A stretch of 64,000 bases of DNA. Origin: Candidatus Binatia bacterium. GTDB lineage: Bacteria > Desulfobacterota > Binatia > HRBIN30. The number at the start of each line of letters is the position of its first letter. The stretch's first letter is position 1. Made by a program: the position numbers and the translations under genes. The stretch lies in NCBI GenBank assembly GCA_937925685.1, contig CALAMI010000015.1, positions 124,001-188,000 on the forward strand, given 5' to 3'. Shown in pieces: positions 56,641 to 64,000 of this stretch. Under the pieces are notes generated by a model. It searched no databases. It saw only the letters and a list, made by a program, of their open reading frames with translations, and was not told where the DNA came from.

Positions 56641-57573
56641 TCAACTGGCTTTGCCCTGGCGCGCTTTAAAAAATTCCACGGTGCGCTCAAGCCCTTCCTT
56701 TAGACCTACTTCCGGCCTCCAACCGAGAACCTGTCCTGCCAGCGTGCTGTCGATGCAGCTACGCCGCTGCTCACCTGGTTTCGCCGGGCCGTGGCACTCT
56801 GGCACCGACACACCACAAGCCTCACAGAGCATGTGGAAGAGTGTGTTGACGTCCGTCTCTTGGCCTGTGCCGAGATTGAGCGGACCACAGTAATCCGTTC
56901 GCAGTGCAAGCAAATTCGCACGAACGAGGTCACCAACGTAGACGTAATCGCGGGTCTGTCTCCCGTCTCCGTGGATCACTGGCTGCTCGCCCCGGAGGAG
57001 CTTTTCGGTGAAAATCGCCACTACTCCTGCTTCCCCATGCGGGTTTTGCCTAGGTCCATACACGTTTGCGTAGCGCAACGCGATCCAGCGAATACCGTAA
57101 GTCACTGCGTAAAAGTGCAGGTATTTTTCGCTGGCCAGCTTTGCGACACCATACGGACTGACTGGATCCGTCGGGTGTGTTTCCGGGCAAGGAAACGCGT
57201 TTTGCTCTCCATAGATCGCCCCACCCGTGGAAGCGAACAACACCCGCTGCAAGCCACGTCTTCGCCCAGCCTCCAGCAAATTGAGCAATCCGAGAATGTT
57301 CACCGCCGCATCGAGCTGCGGGTCAGCAACCGAGCGCCGAACATCCATTTGTGCAGCGTGATGGCAAAGTATTTCGGGGCGCTCCCGCTCGATCACTTCT
57401 GCAACCCGCTCCGAGCGGATATCCAGAACCTCCAGGCGCGCTCCCTTCGGTACGTTCTCCAACCGACCGGTAGACAGGTCATCCAAGATGACAACGTCAT
57501 GACCTTCGTTCACGAAGGCTTCGGCCACGTGGGAGCCAATAAAGCCCGCCCCTCCCGTAACTAAAATCTTCAC
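56641..57573 (-). CDS. NAD-dependent UDP-sugar 4-epimerase (GalE/UDP-GlcA epimerase-like)
   Basis: 310 residues from a GTG at 57573, overlapping the uxs stop by 4 bp (GTGA), with GGAGGGGC upstream. SDR-type fold: '[16 protein letters not shown]', '[19 protein letters not shown]', catalytic Tyr/Lys in '[17 protein letters not shown]', and '[17 protein letters not shown]'. It epimerises C4 of a UDP-sugar. Next to ugd and uxs the substrate could be UDP-glucuronate, UDP-xylose or UDP-glucose; I cannot choose. Last gene of a three-gene sugar-nucleotide block. Confidence 0.9.
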   Translation of the reverse strand: MKILVTGGAGFIGSHVAEAFVNEGHDVVILDDLSTGRLENVPKGARLEVLDIRSERVAEVIERERPEILCHHAAQMDVRRSVADPQLDAAVNILGLLNLLEAGRRRGLQRVLFASTGGAIYGEQNAFPCPETHPTDPVSPYGVAKLASEKYLHFYAVTYGIRWIALRYANVYGPRQNPHGEAGVVAIFTEKLLRGEQPVIHGDGRQTRDYVYVGDLVRANLLALRTDYCGPLNLGTGQETDVNTLFHMLCEACGVSVPECHGPAKPGEQRRSCIDSTLAGQVLGWRPEVGLKEGLERTVEFFKARQGKAS

Positions 57574-58529
57574 TGCCCCTCCAGATGCAACAGCTGGCGA
57601 AAGTAGTCGATGGTGTGCCGTAAGCCCTCTTCCAAGGGCACTCGCGGCTCCCAACTCAACAGAGTGCGTGCTCGTGTGATGTCGGGTTGGCGGATATGAG
57701 GATCGTCCTTGGTGCGCTCGTCACGGGGCGTCACAAATACGATATCGGACTTCCCCCCTGTGAGCCTTTGCACGACCTTAGCGAATTCCAATACGGTCAT
57801 TTCCTGGGGATTCCCCAGGTTGACGGGTTCGACAATGTTCGACTCGAGCAATCGGACCATGCCATCCACTAAGTCGCTCACGTAACAAAAGCTACGCGTG
57901 CGCGAACCATCGTCATAAACGGTTAGAGGTTCGCCGCGCAGCCCCTGCGCGATAAAGTTGGTCACCACCCGCCCGTCGTCTGCGCGCATCCTTGGCCCGT
58001 ATGTGTTGAAAATACGCACGATGCGCGTGTCGATACCATGATAGCGGTGGTAGGCCATCGTCATCGCTTCAGCGAATCGCTTCGATTCATCGTACACGCC
58101 CCGTGGGCCAATCGGATTTACATTGCCCCAATAACTCTCTGGCTGGGGGTGAACTTGCGGATCCCCATACACCTCCGAAGTCGAGGCCAAGAGAAACTTC
58201 GCGGCATGTTTTCGCGCTAAACCCAGGGCTTTATGGGTGCCCAAGGCGCCCACCTTCAAAGTCTTGATTGGCTCTCGTAAGTAGTCGACCGGGCTTGGTA
58301 GGGATGCGAGATGCAGAATCGCATCCAAGCACCCGTCAATGTAGATGTACTCCGTGACATCGTGCTTGACGAAGCGGAACCGTTCGTGACCCACCAGGTG
58401 GGCAATATTCCGAGGGTGAGAGGTGAAAAAATTATCCATGGCGATCACTTCGTGGCCATCTGCCAGCAAGCGATCACAAAGGTGCGATCCGATAAACCCG
58501 GCGCCACCGGTGATCAAAATCCTCGCCAT
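57570..58529 (-). CDS. uxs: UDP-glucuronate decarboxylase (UDP-xylose synthase)
   Basis: 319 residues. It oxidatively decarboxylates UDP-glucuronate to UDP-xylose. The UXS fingerprint is clear: '[26 protein letters not shown]', '[19 protein letters not shown]' and '[22 protein letters not shown]', with the catalytic Tyr and Lys in YDESK. N-terminal '[23 protein letters not shown]' binds NAD. Its ATG overlaps the ugd stop by one base (TAATG), so translation is coupled to the enzyme that makes its substrate. Confidence 0.96.
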   Translation of the reverse strand: MARILITGGAGFIGSHLCDRLLADGHEVIAMDNFFTSHPRNIAHLVGHERFRFVKHDVTEYIYIDGCLDAILHLASLPSPVDYLREPIKTLKVGALGTHKALGLARKHAAKFLLASTSEVYGDPQVHPQPESYWGNVNPIGPRGVYDESKRFAEAMTMAYHRYHGIDTRIVRIFNTYGPRMRADDGRVVTNFIAQGLRGEPLTVYDDGSRTRSFCYVSDLVDGMVRLLESNIVEPVNLGNPQEMTVLEFAKVVQRLTGGKSDIVFVTPRDERTKDDPHIRQPDITRARTLLSWEPRVPLEEGLRHTIDYFRQLLHLEGQ

Positions 58530-59842
58530 TAGGGTTTTACCGGGCGCCTCCCGATCGAGTAATAGACGAAGCCCCGTGCCCGCATATCTTCTGGGTCGTA
58601 AATGTTACGCCCATCGAAAATCACGGGATGCTTCATGAGCTGTTTCATGCGGTCAAAGTCAGGCCGACGAAACTCGTTCCACTCAGTCACGATCAGTAAG
58701 GCGTCCGCTCCTCGAAGGGCGTCGTAATTCACTCGATGATAGTGGACCCGATCCCCAAAAATCTTCCGTGCCTCTCCCAAAGCTTCGGGGTCGTGCGCGT
58801 GCACCTCCGCGTCTACCCGCAAGAGGGCCTCAATAATGGTAATGGAGGGTGCCTCGCGCATATCGTCGGTGCGCGGTTTAAAAGACAAGCCCCACACCGC
58901 GAAACGCATGCCTCGCAGGTACTCCCCGAAATGTTCCATCACTTTCTCCACCAACAACCGTTTCTGCCGAACGTTAACGTCTTCTGCGGCACGGAGCATG
59001 CGGAAATCGAGTCCGTGTTGTTCGGCGGTGCGGATTACGGCCTTTACATCCTTCGGGAAGCATGAACCGCCATAGCCAACCCCCGGAAACAAAAAGTGCT
59101 GCCCAATGCGCCGATCGAACCCCACCCCCCGGCGCACATCATCGATGTTCGCCCCGACTTTCTCACACAAGTTCGCAAACTCATTCATCAAAGAGATTCG
59201 CGTGGCCAACATAGAGTTGGCACAATACTTCGTCATCTCGGCACTTGCAGGGCTCATGAACAAGATTGGTTGCTCCGTCCGCACGAACGGCTCGTACAGC
59301 TCCTGCAAGAGTTCGCGGGCACGGGCACTATCGGTACCAATCACGACCCGATCTGGCTTCATGAAGTCCTCGATTGCAGCGCCTTCTTTCAGGAACTCCG
59401 GGTTGGAGACAACATCGAAGGGGTGCTTCGTACGCGAAGCAATAATCTGACGGATCCGTTCGGAAGTACCTACGGGAACGGTGCTCTTGGTTACGACGAC
59501 CCGGTAGCCGTCCATCGCTTCGGCGATTTCCGCAGCGACGCGAACCACCGCCCCCAAATCTGCGCTACCGTCGTCGTTTTGCGGGGTACCCACCGCAATA
59601 AAACAAATCAGCGATTTGCGCACCGCTTCCGCAAGGTCGGTCGTAAAAGATAACCGCCCTTCGGCCACGTTGCGGCGAATAAGCTCCTCGAGCCCGGGCT
59701 CGTAGATCGGCACTTCCCCGCGGTTAAGCTTCGCGATCTTTTCCTCGTCAATGTCCACGCAAGTTACGTCGTTCCCACTCTCCGCAAAGCATGTTCCGGC
59801 CACCAAACCAACGTAGCCCGTGCCAATGACGCAAAGCTTCAT
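58529..59842 (-). CDS. ugd: UDP-glucose 6-dehydrogenase
   Basis: 437 residues from the ATG at 59842, preceded by GAGGAGGAG; upstream sequence is not homologous. It oxidises UDP-glucose to UDP-glucuronate in two NAD-dependent steps. Visible: '[23 protein letters not shown]', '[13 protein letters not shown]', '[23 protein letters not shown]' and the catalytic Cys in '[16 protein letters not shown]'. It feeds the downstream decarboxylase and epimerase. The genes are coupled, so the block probably supplies envelope glycan precursors. Confidence 0.98.
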   Translation of the reverse strand: MKLCVIGTGYVGLVAGTCFAESGNDVTCVDIDEEKIAKLNRGEVPIYEPGLEELIRRNVAEGRLSFTTDLAEAVRKSLICFIAVGTPQNDDGSADLGAVVRVAAEIAEAMDGYRVVVTKSTVPVGTSERIRQIIASRTKHPFDVVSNPEFLKEGAAIEDFMKPDRVVIGTDSARARELLQELYEPFVRTEQPILFMSPASAEMTKYCANSMLATRISLMNEFANLCEKVGANIDDVRRGVGFDRRIGQHFLFPGVGYGGSCFPKDVKAVIRTAEQHGLDFRMLRAAEDVNVRQKRLLVEKVMEHFGEYLRGMRFAVWGLSFKPRTDDMREAPSITIIEALLRVDAEVHAHDPEALGEARKIFGDRVHYHRVNYDALRGADALLIVTEWNEFRRPDFDRMKQLMKHPVIFDGRNIYDPEDMRARGFVYYSIGRRPVKP

Positions 59843-59962
59843 GGCTCCTCCTCTGAAGCCCAGTGGGCAGTTATTCGTAAGCAACAGCCGCCTTGTGCCG
59901 GTACTGCTCGGATCAAGCTGGGGAACAAAGTGGCGCTCCTCTAGCGAGCCCGGTCGAATGGG

Positions 59963-60919
59963 TCAACGAATCGCTCCTGAGTCCCGAGCCTGCCGCAGTC
60001 GGTAAATCGGCTTGCCTTGAGACTCATGATAGGTGCGCACGAGGAGCTCGCCTAGGAGTCCCAAGGTGACGAACTGGACACCGACAACCGTCAACAGAAT
60101 TCCCAAAAGCACCAGGGGACGGTTGCCTATCGGGACTCCTAAAACCAAGCGTTCGAACCCCAGATATCCGGTTATCGCCAGTCCGACGCCAGTGCATGCC
60201 AGGCCCACCGAGCCGAAAACTTGTATAGGGCGCGTTACGTACCCCGTGAGAAACTTTACTGCCGCTAAGTCGAGGAGCACCTTCCAGATACGCGACAACC
60301 CGTACTTGGAGTGGCCACCGAGTCGCGCTCGGTGTCGAACACGAACTTCAGAGATGCTGGCCCCCATTTCCCCGGCCAAAGCAGGGATGAAACGATGCAT
60401 CTCGCCATACAAACGTAGCTCAGCCACCACTTCGCGCCGTATTGCCTTCAGGGTGCAACCGTAATCGTGGAGGCGAATCCCAGTGATTCGCCCAATGAGC
60501 CAGTTTGCAACCATCGAGGGGACTCGCCGCGTCCAAAAGGGATCCTGGCGCGGCCACCGCCAACCCACCGCCAAATCGAACCCACGATCGATCTCAGCAA
60601 GAAGAGCGCCGATTTCTGACGGATCGTTTTGCCCATCGGCGTCCAGGGTCACAACCACGTTCCCCTGCGCGTGATCGAAGCCCGCGGCCAGCGCAGCCGT
60701 TTGGCCATAGTTGCGAGCCAAGTGCACCACTTTCACACGGGGGTCGCTAGCGAACCCCTCGAGCAACTCGGCACTACCGTCGCTACTACCGTCATTCACG
60801 TATATGATTTCGAATGGTCTGCCCAACCGCTCCAGCTCTGCAACCAATTCCTGGTGGAGCACTTGAAGATTAGGGGCCTCATTGTAAACGGGCAGGACAG
60901 CGGAAACCACCGGCTTCAT
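59963..60919 (-). CDS. Family 2 glycosyltransferase with C-terminal membrane segments (ArnC/DPM-like)
   Basis: 318 residues. The GT2 fold is marked by 'SAVLPVYNEAPNLQVLHQ', 'IYVNDGSSDGSAELL', the metal-binding 'TLDADGQNDPSEI', and 'VGWRWPRQDPFWTRRVPS'. Two C-terminal membrane helices (about 230-255 and 265-290) place it in the polyprenyl-phosphate sugar transferase class (ArnC, DPM). It overlaps the PfkB-type kinase stop by 4 bp (ATGA) and precedes ugd by 120 bp, so it may be the transferase that uses the sugars of this block. The donor sugar is not determined. Confidence 0.93.
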   Translation of the reverse strand: MKPVVSAVLPVYNEAPNLQVLHQELVAELERLGRPFEIIYVNDGSSDGSAELLEGFASDPRVKVVHLARNYGQTAALAAGFDHAQGNVVVTLDADGQNDPSEIGALLAEIDRGFDLAVGWRWPRQDPFWTRRVPSMVANWLIGRITGIRLHDYGCTLKAIRREVVAELRLYGEMHRFIPALAGEMGASISEVRVRHRARLGGHSKYGLSRIWKVLLDLAAVKFLTGYVTRPIQVFGSVGLACTGVGLAITGYLGFERLVLGVPIGNRPLVLLGILLTVVGVQFVTLGLLGELLVRTYHESQGKPIYRLRQARDSGAIR

Positions 60920-61824
60920 GCGCCGTCGATGTCCGTCAGGCTGACGAACTGTCTGTACCGATGTTCGATCTGCTCCCAGGTGAGGCTCTTGAGGCGGGAG
61001 AGTCCAAAGTCCTCGACGACGAATGATGCGACCACGCTTCCGTACACGATGGCCTCCCGCAAGGCTCGCTCGGAGCGATTCCGCGATTTTGCCAGCGCCC
61101 CCATGAACGCCCCCGCAAACGTGTCTCCCGCACCGGTGGGATCGAATACTTCTTCCAAGGGGAACGCGGGCACGGCGAAGACAGAATCTGGCGAAAACTG
61201 AATGACGCCATACTCGCCCCGCTTAATGAGTACGCGCTCTGGACCCATTTGCAACAATCGCCTAGCTGCTTTCACCACGTTGCTCTCGCCACTTAGTTGC
61301 CGTGCTTCCTCATCGTTAAGGATCAACAGATCAACGCGGCTCAACAATCTTTCGAGCGCGGGGCGTGCGGTTGCGATCCAATGATTCATCGTGTCGCAGC
61401 CTACCAGCCCCGGGGCGCTCATCTGATCGAGAACCTCTCCTTGCAGCTCCGGATCGATGTTTGCCAAGAAGACGTACCGGGCGTCGCGGTAATTCTCGGG
61501 CAACTGCGGGCGGAAGTCTCCGAAGACGTTGAGTTGCAACTCTAAAGTATCACGTTTGTTCATGTCCTCATGGTAACGTCCGCGCCAAAACCCCGTCTTT
61601 CCGGGTCGTGTCTCGAGTCCTTGCAAGTCAATCCCCCGCCGCCGCAAAAACTCCCGCTCTTCACCCGGAAAATCCTCTCCGACCGCGGCTACCATTTGCA
61701 CTGGCACAAAAAAACTCGCGGCAATGGCAAAGTATGTCGCCGACCCGCCTATGGTGCGCTCTACCGAACCAAAGGGCGTTTCCAAACTGTCAAGAAACAC
61801 CGAGCCAACTACCAAGATGCTCAC
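60916..61824 (-). CDS. PfkB-family carbohydrate/nucleoside kinase
   Basis: 302 residues from a GTG at 61824, which overlaps the mtnP stop by 4 bp (GTGA) and has GGAGGAAA upstream; an ATG at 61842 would overlap more. PfkB signatures: 'VGSVFLDSLETPFG', 'RTIGGSATYFAIAASFF', 'ILNDEEARQLSGE' and the C-terminal anion-hole motif 'EVFDPTGAGDTFAGAFMGAL' with the catalytic Asp. The family phosphorylates sugars or nucleosides. It is directly next to a methylthioadenosine phosphorylase, so an adenosine- or ribose-related substrate is possible but not shown. Confidence 0.93.
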   Translation of the reverse strand: MSILVVGSVFLDSLETPFGSVERTIGGSATYFAIAASFFVPVQMVAAVGEDFPGEEREFLRRRGIDLQGLETRPGKTGFWRGRYHEDMNKRDTLELQLNVFGDFRPQLPENYRDARYVFLANIDPELQGEVLDQMSAPGLVGCDTMNHWIATARPALERLLSRVDLLILNDEEARQLSGESNVVKAARRLLQMGPERVLIKRGEYGVIQFSPDSVFAVPAFPLEEVFDPTGAGDTFAGAFMGALAKSRNRSERALREAIVYGSVVASFVVEDFGLSRLKSLTWEQIEHRYRQFVSLTDIDGA

Positions 61825-62711
61825 CCCGGGCTTTCCTCCCATCGCTTTAGATACTTCGCCAACAAAGGGCGCAAATCGTGACGCACGTGTTCCGGAATTC
61901 GGCTGCGCTCGGTGATCACGGCATGTTCCAAGGCGTTTGCACACACGCACTGCCGATCGAGAGGCAGGTGGCTGGCGACAGCGGCAACGATGCGCTGCGC
62001 TAACGCAACATTGTCCTGCAAGATACGCAGCACATCGGCAATCGCCACGTCGGCCTCGGATTCATGCCAACAGTCGTAATCCGTGGCCAAAGCCAAGGTC
62101 GCAAAGCAAATCTCGGCCTCCCGGGCGAGTTTTGCTTCCTGTACATTTGTCATGCCGATCACGTGGGCCCCCCATTGCCGGTAAAGATGGGATTCGGCGC
62201 GTGTGGAAAACTGTGGTCCCTCCATGCACAAATACGTTCCACCTTCGTGGACCGTGGCACCCTCCCGCTTAGCCACCTCAGCTAGAAGCTTCGACAGCGT
62301 AAGGCAAACGGGGTCTGCAAAACTCACGTGAGCAACGATGCCATTGCCAAAAAACGTACTCACCCGGCGCGACGTGCGATCAATAAACTGATGGGGAACG
62401 ACCAGATGTCCAGGGCGGATTTCTTCCCGTAGGCTACCCACAGCACTGACAGCAACCAACCACTCCACTCCCAAGTACTTCATCCCCCACAAATTTGCAC
62501 GAAAGTTAATTTCCGAAGGCAACAAACGATGGCCACGGCCGTGGCGGGGCAAAAACACCACTCGCACCCGACCAAGGGTACCGACGACAAAGTCGTCGGA
62601 TGGGTGACCGAATGGAGTTGCCAACTGGACGTGCTGCACGTCCCGTAAAGCACTCATTGCATAAAGGCCACTTCCGCCTATGACTCCAAAGGTAGGGGGT
62701 GTCTCTGCCAA
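61821..62711 (-). CDS. mtnP: S-methyl-5'-thioadenosine phosphorylase
   Basis: 296 residues from a TTG at 62711 (GGAG upstream, 4 bp after the lipid kinase stop). It splits methylthioadenosine to adenine and methylthioribose 1-phosphate in methionine salvage. Visible: 'FGVIGGSGLYAM', 'VFLPRHGRGHRLLPSEINFRANL', 'VSAVGSLREEIRPGHLVVPHQFIDRT', 'YLCMEGPQFSTRAESHLYRQWG' and 'IGMTNVQEAKLAREAEICFATLALATDYDCWHE', matching the MTAP trimeric class. The rest of the salvage pathway is not in this window. Confidence 0.97.
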   Translation of the reverse strand: MAETPPTFGVIGGSGLYAMSALRDVQHVQLATPFGHPSDDFVVGTLGRVRVVFLPRHGRGHRLLPSEINFRANLWGMKYLGVEWLVAVSAVGSLREEIRPGHLVVPHQFIDRTSRRVSTFFGNGIVAHVSFADPVCLTLSKLLAEVAKREGATVHEGGTYLCMEGPQFSTRAESHLYRQWGAHVIGMTNVQEAKLAREAEICFATLALATDYDCWHESEADVAIADVLRILQDNVALAQRIVAAVASHLPLDRQCVCANALEHAVITERSRIPEHVRHDLRPLLAKYLKRWEESPG

Positions 62712-62715
62712 AGTC

Positions 62716-63651
62716 TCACTCCTGCACGATCGTCAACAGCGGACCGGTTCGCAGTTGCAGCTCCGCCACCGCTTCCAACACATCTCCGTCAATCGTGTAA
62801 TGGGTTGGCCGCTCGAACTCAACCTGCACCTCTCGAGCCAAATTGTCGTAAAGCGTTGGTAAATTCAGCGGGCAACCCTCACGGAGGCGATGGAGCCGGA
62901 GGATCACTTGGGCTGCACCGACGTGCCCCGCGAGCAAGTGGAAATACCCCCTTTTTCGGGTAGCGAGGTAGGTCGGCACGAAACCCAGACCGATATCCGC
63001 AATCGTGCTGGCATAAAGGACGTTAAAGTTTCGATGAGGAACCCGCTCCCCGTCGCAGACGACATCAGCACGAAAGCCCTGTAGAATCCTCCTGGACAAC
63101 TCGCCCCGAACACAGCCAGAGAAAATCGCCCGTGCAAGCCAAATGCCTGCAGCTAAGGGACCGCGGCCGTTGCCACTGTAGTACATTTGCAGAAAGTTGA
63201 CGATCACCCCGCAGCCCACCATGAAGCCATAGTGGTGGTTTTCAACTTGTAAAAGGTGTCGCTCGGTCGTCCGTAACGGTTTCCCACGGGAGTAAATGTC
63301 GGCAATGTGCCCCAAGACTTTTATGGGCGTGCCAGTTCGAGCGCCAACCGACCTGGCAATGGTGTTCATAGAACCACCTCGCAAGGGAAGGAAAAAAGGC
63401 AGCGGTTGCGATCCGTAGGCACGCACGAGCGCTGAAAGCGCACGAAAGAAGCTTCCGTCGCCCCCACAGATGGCAAGGATATCCACTCGGTGCTGCAAAC
63501 ACCGTTGCGCCGCGATTTCCAACTCCTCGAGCGTTTCCGGCACAACCACGAAGCCGCGCCCGTTGAGGGCTTCGACTAGTTCAGGGACCAACTGCCTTTT
63601 CGTCCGGTTCCGACCTGCATGCGGATTCACGATTACGCCAATTCCCGCCAC
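62716..63651 (-). CDS. Diacylglycerol kinase-like lipid kinase
   Basis: 311 residues from the GTG at 63651 with AGCGAGG upstream, giving a start just before the first motif; GTG at 63693 and 63759 are alternatives, the last overlapping rlmN. The DAGK catalytic core shows 'IGVIVNPHAGRN', 'LAICGGDGSFFRALSALV' and 'LPLRGGSMNTIARSVG', where the classical GTxND becomes GGSMNT. The C-terminal region ('YTIDGDVLEA') matches the YegS/LCB5 branch. It phosphorylates a lipid, perhaps diacylglycerol or a sphingoid-like lipid. 53 bp after rlmN. Confidence 0.88.
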   Translation of the reverse strand: MAGIGVIVNPHAGRNRTKRQLVPELVEALNGRGFVVVPETLEELEIAAQRCLQHRVDILAICGGDGSFFRALSALVRAYGSQPLPFFLPLRGGSMNTIARSVGARTGTPIKVLGHIADIYSRGKPLRTTERHLLQVENHHYGFMVGCGVIVNFLQMYYSGNGRGPLAAGIWLARAIFSGCVRGELSRRILQGFRADVVCDGERVPHRNFNVLYASTIADIGLGFVPTYLATRKRGYFHLLAGHVGAAQVILRLHRLREGCPLNLPTLYDNLAREVQVEFERPTHYTIDGDVLEAVAELQLRTGPLLTIVQE

Positions 63652-63704
63652 GCCCCCCTCGCTTTCTTCGGTCTCAGTTGTTGAGTTGCCCACTGTTGCC
63701 CCAA

Positions 63705-64000
63705 CTATTGGGCGGCGCCTTCCGGCACTGCATGCATCCCTAGAGCTAGCTGGCCGCAAGCCGCTTGCACGTCGAGACCACGGCTACGACGGACGGTAGT
63801 CGGAACTCCGCACTGGAGCAATTCCTGTTGAAAGCGCCGGACAGTTTCTTCCGTCGGCCGTTGGTAAGCAGCACCCGGAAAGGGATTGAACGGAATGAGA
63901 TTTACCTTGGCCCGCACACCGCGGAGCCGCGAAGCCAACCGTCTTGCCTCCTCCAAATCGTCATTGATTCCGGCTAACAACACGTACTCGAAGGTCACAC
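63705..64000 (-). CDS. rlmN: 23S rRNA (adenine2503-C2)/tRNA methyltransferase RlmN, C-terminal part
   Basis: The last 97-98 codons are present; the gene starts beyond the right edge. RlmN is a radical-SAM enzyme that methylates A2503 of 23S rRNA and A37 of some tRNAs. Visible: '[23 protein letters not shown]', '[18 protein letters not shown]', 'VTTVRRSRG'-like region and the conserved C-terminal Cys in 'DVQAACGQL', which forms the enzyme-RNA covalent intermediate. The [4Fe-4S] CxxxCxxC motif should lie outside the window. It begins the coupled run toward the sugar-nucleotide genes. Confidence 0.93.
   Translation of the reverse strand, partial: VTFEYVLLAGINDDLEEARRLASRLRGVRAKVNLIPFNPFPGAAYQRPTEETVRRFQQELLQCGVPTTVRRSRGLDVQAACGQLALGMHAVPEGAAQ

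Overview
The window reads as a chromosomal segment of a free-living Gram-negative bacterium of the 'deltaproteobacterial' type. My best guess is Candidatus Binatota or a relative; this is inferred from protein style, not from a marker gene. The clues are large secreted NHL-repeat and FG-GAP proteins with Thr/Pro ('TPTPT') linkers, Cys-bracketed EF-hand (dockerin-like) pairs, Myxococcus-type Cys-rich repeats, an outer-membrane porin, a GldA/F/G-like ABC export system and a BolA/Grx4 pair. I see no rRNA, tRNA, transposase, phage gene or CRISPR array.

Layout. (1) 1-15.6 kb, minus strand: secreted proteins (two NHL-repeat proteins, the first running off the left edge, a putative lipoprotein, a disintegrin-like Cys-rich protein, an FG-GAP protein). 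thiC and a periplasmic thioredoxin-like gene sit between them. (2) 15.6-17.9 kb, minus: Grx4, BolA, PlsC acyltransferase, NUDIX hydrolase. (3) 18-23.3 kb: acyl-CoA dehydrogenase divergent from aldehyde dehydrogenase, then a double-domain ThyX-like protein and pdxJ. (4) 23.2-28.1 kb, minus: purH-purD-tsaC-DUF1015. (5) 29.3-33.0 kb, plus: thiS-thiG-thiE and two tandem SDR dehydrogenases. (6) 33.0-39.7 kb, plus: a broken TMTC-like membrane gene, a GNAT gene, then a four-gene operon behind a 17-bp perfect Fur-box-like palindrome (porin, FMN-binding protein, His-containing membrane protein, ApbE flavin transferase), followed by decayed bfd and bacterioferritin genes. (7) 39.7-47.1 kb: orphan nucleoside/sugar ABC permease, DUF4838 protein, SppA protease, GNAT and aspartate-semialdehyde dehydrogenase. 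(8) 47.2-50.9 kb, plus: GldA/F/G-like ABC cassette with a DUF4340-like partner. (9) 51-64 kb, mostly minus: YqeY, another FG-GAP protein, LepA, then a tightly coupled run rlmN-lipid kinase-mtnP-PfkB kinase-GT2-ugd-uxs-epimerase.

How the genes work together. Cofactor and nucleotide synthesis is scattered through the window: thiamine HMP and thiazole branches plus ThiE, PLP via pdxJ, and purines via purH/purD. The ugd-uxs-epimerase-GT2 block can make and use UDP-glucuronate and UDP-xylose type sugars for envelope glycans.

The most interesting unit is the Fur-box operon at 35.4-39.0 kb. It encodes ApbE together with a substrate-like FMN-binding protein, a His-bearing membrane protein and a porin. 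I read it as an iron-responsive, flavinylated extracytoplasmic electron-transfer system, possibly a ferric reductase. The broken iron-storage genes beside it suggest iron handling has been remodelled. Start codons were moved from the longest open frame wherever an internal start has a clear ribosome binding site or a coupled stop/start overlap.
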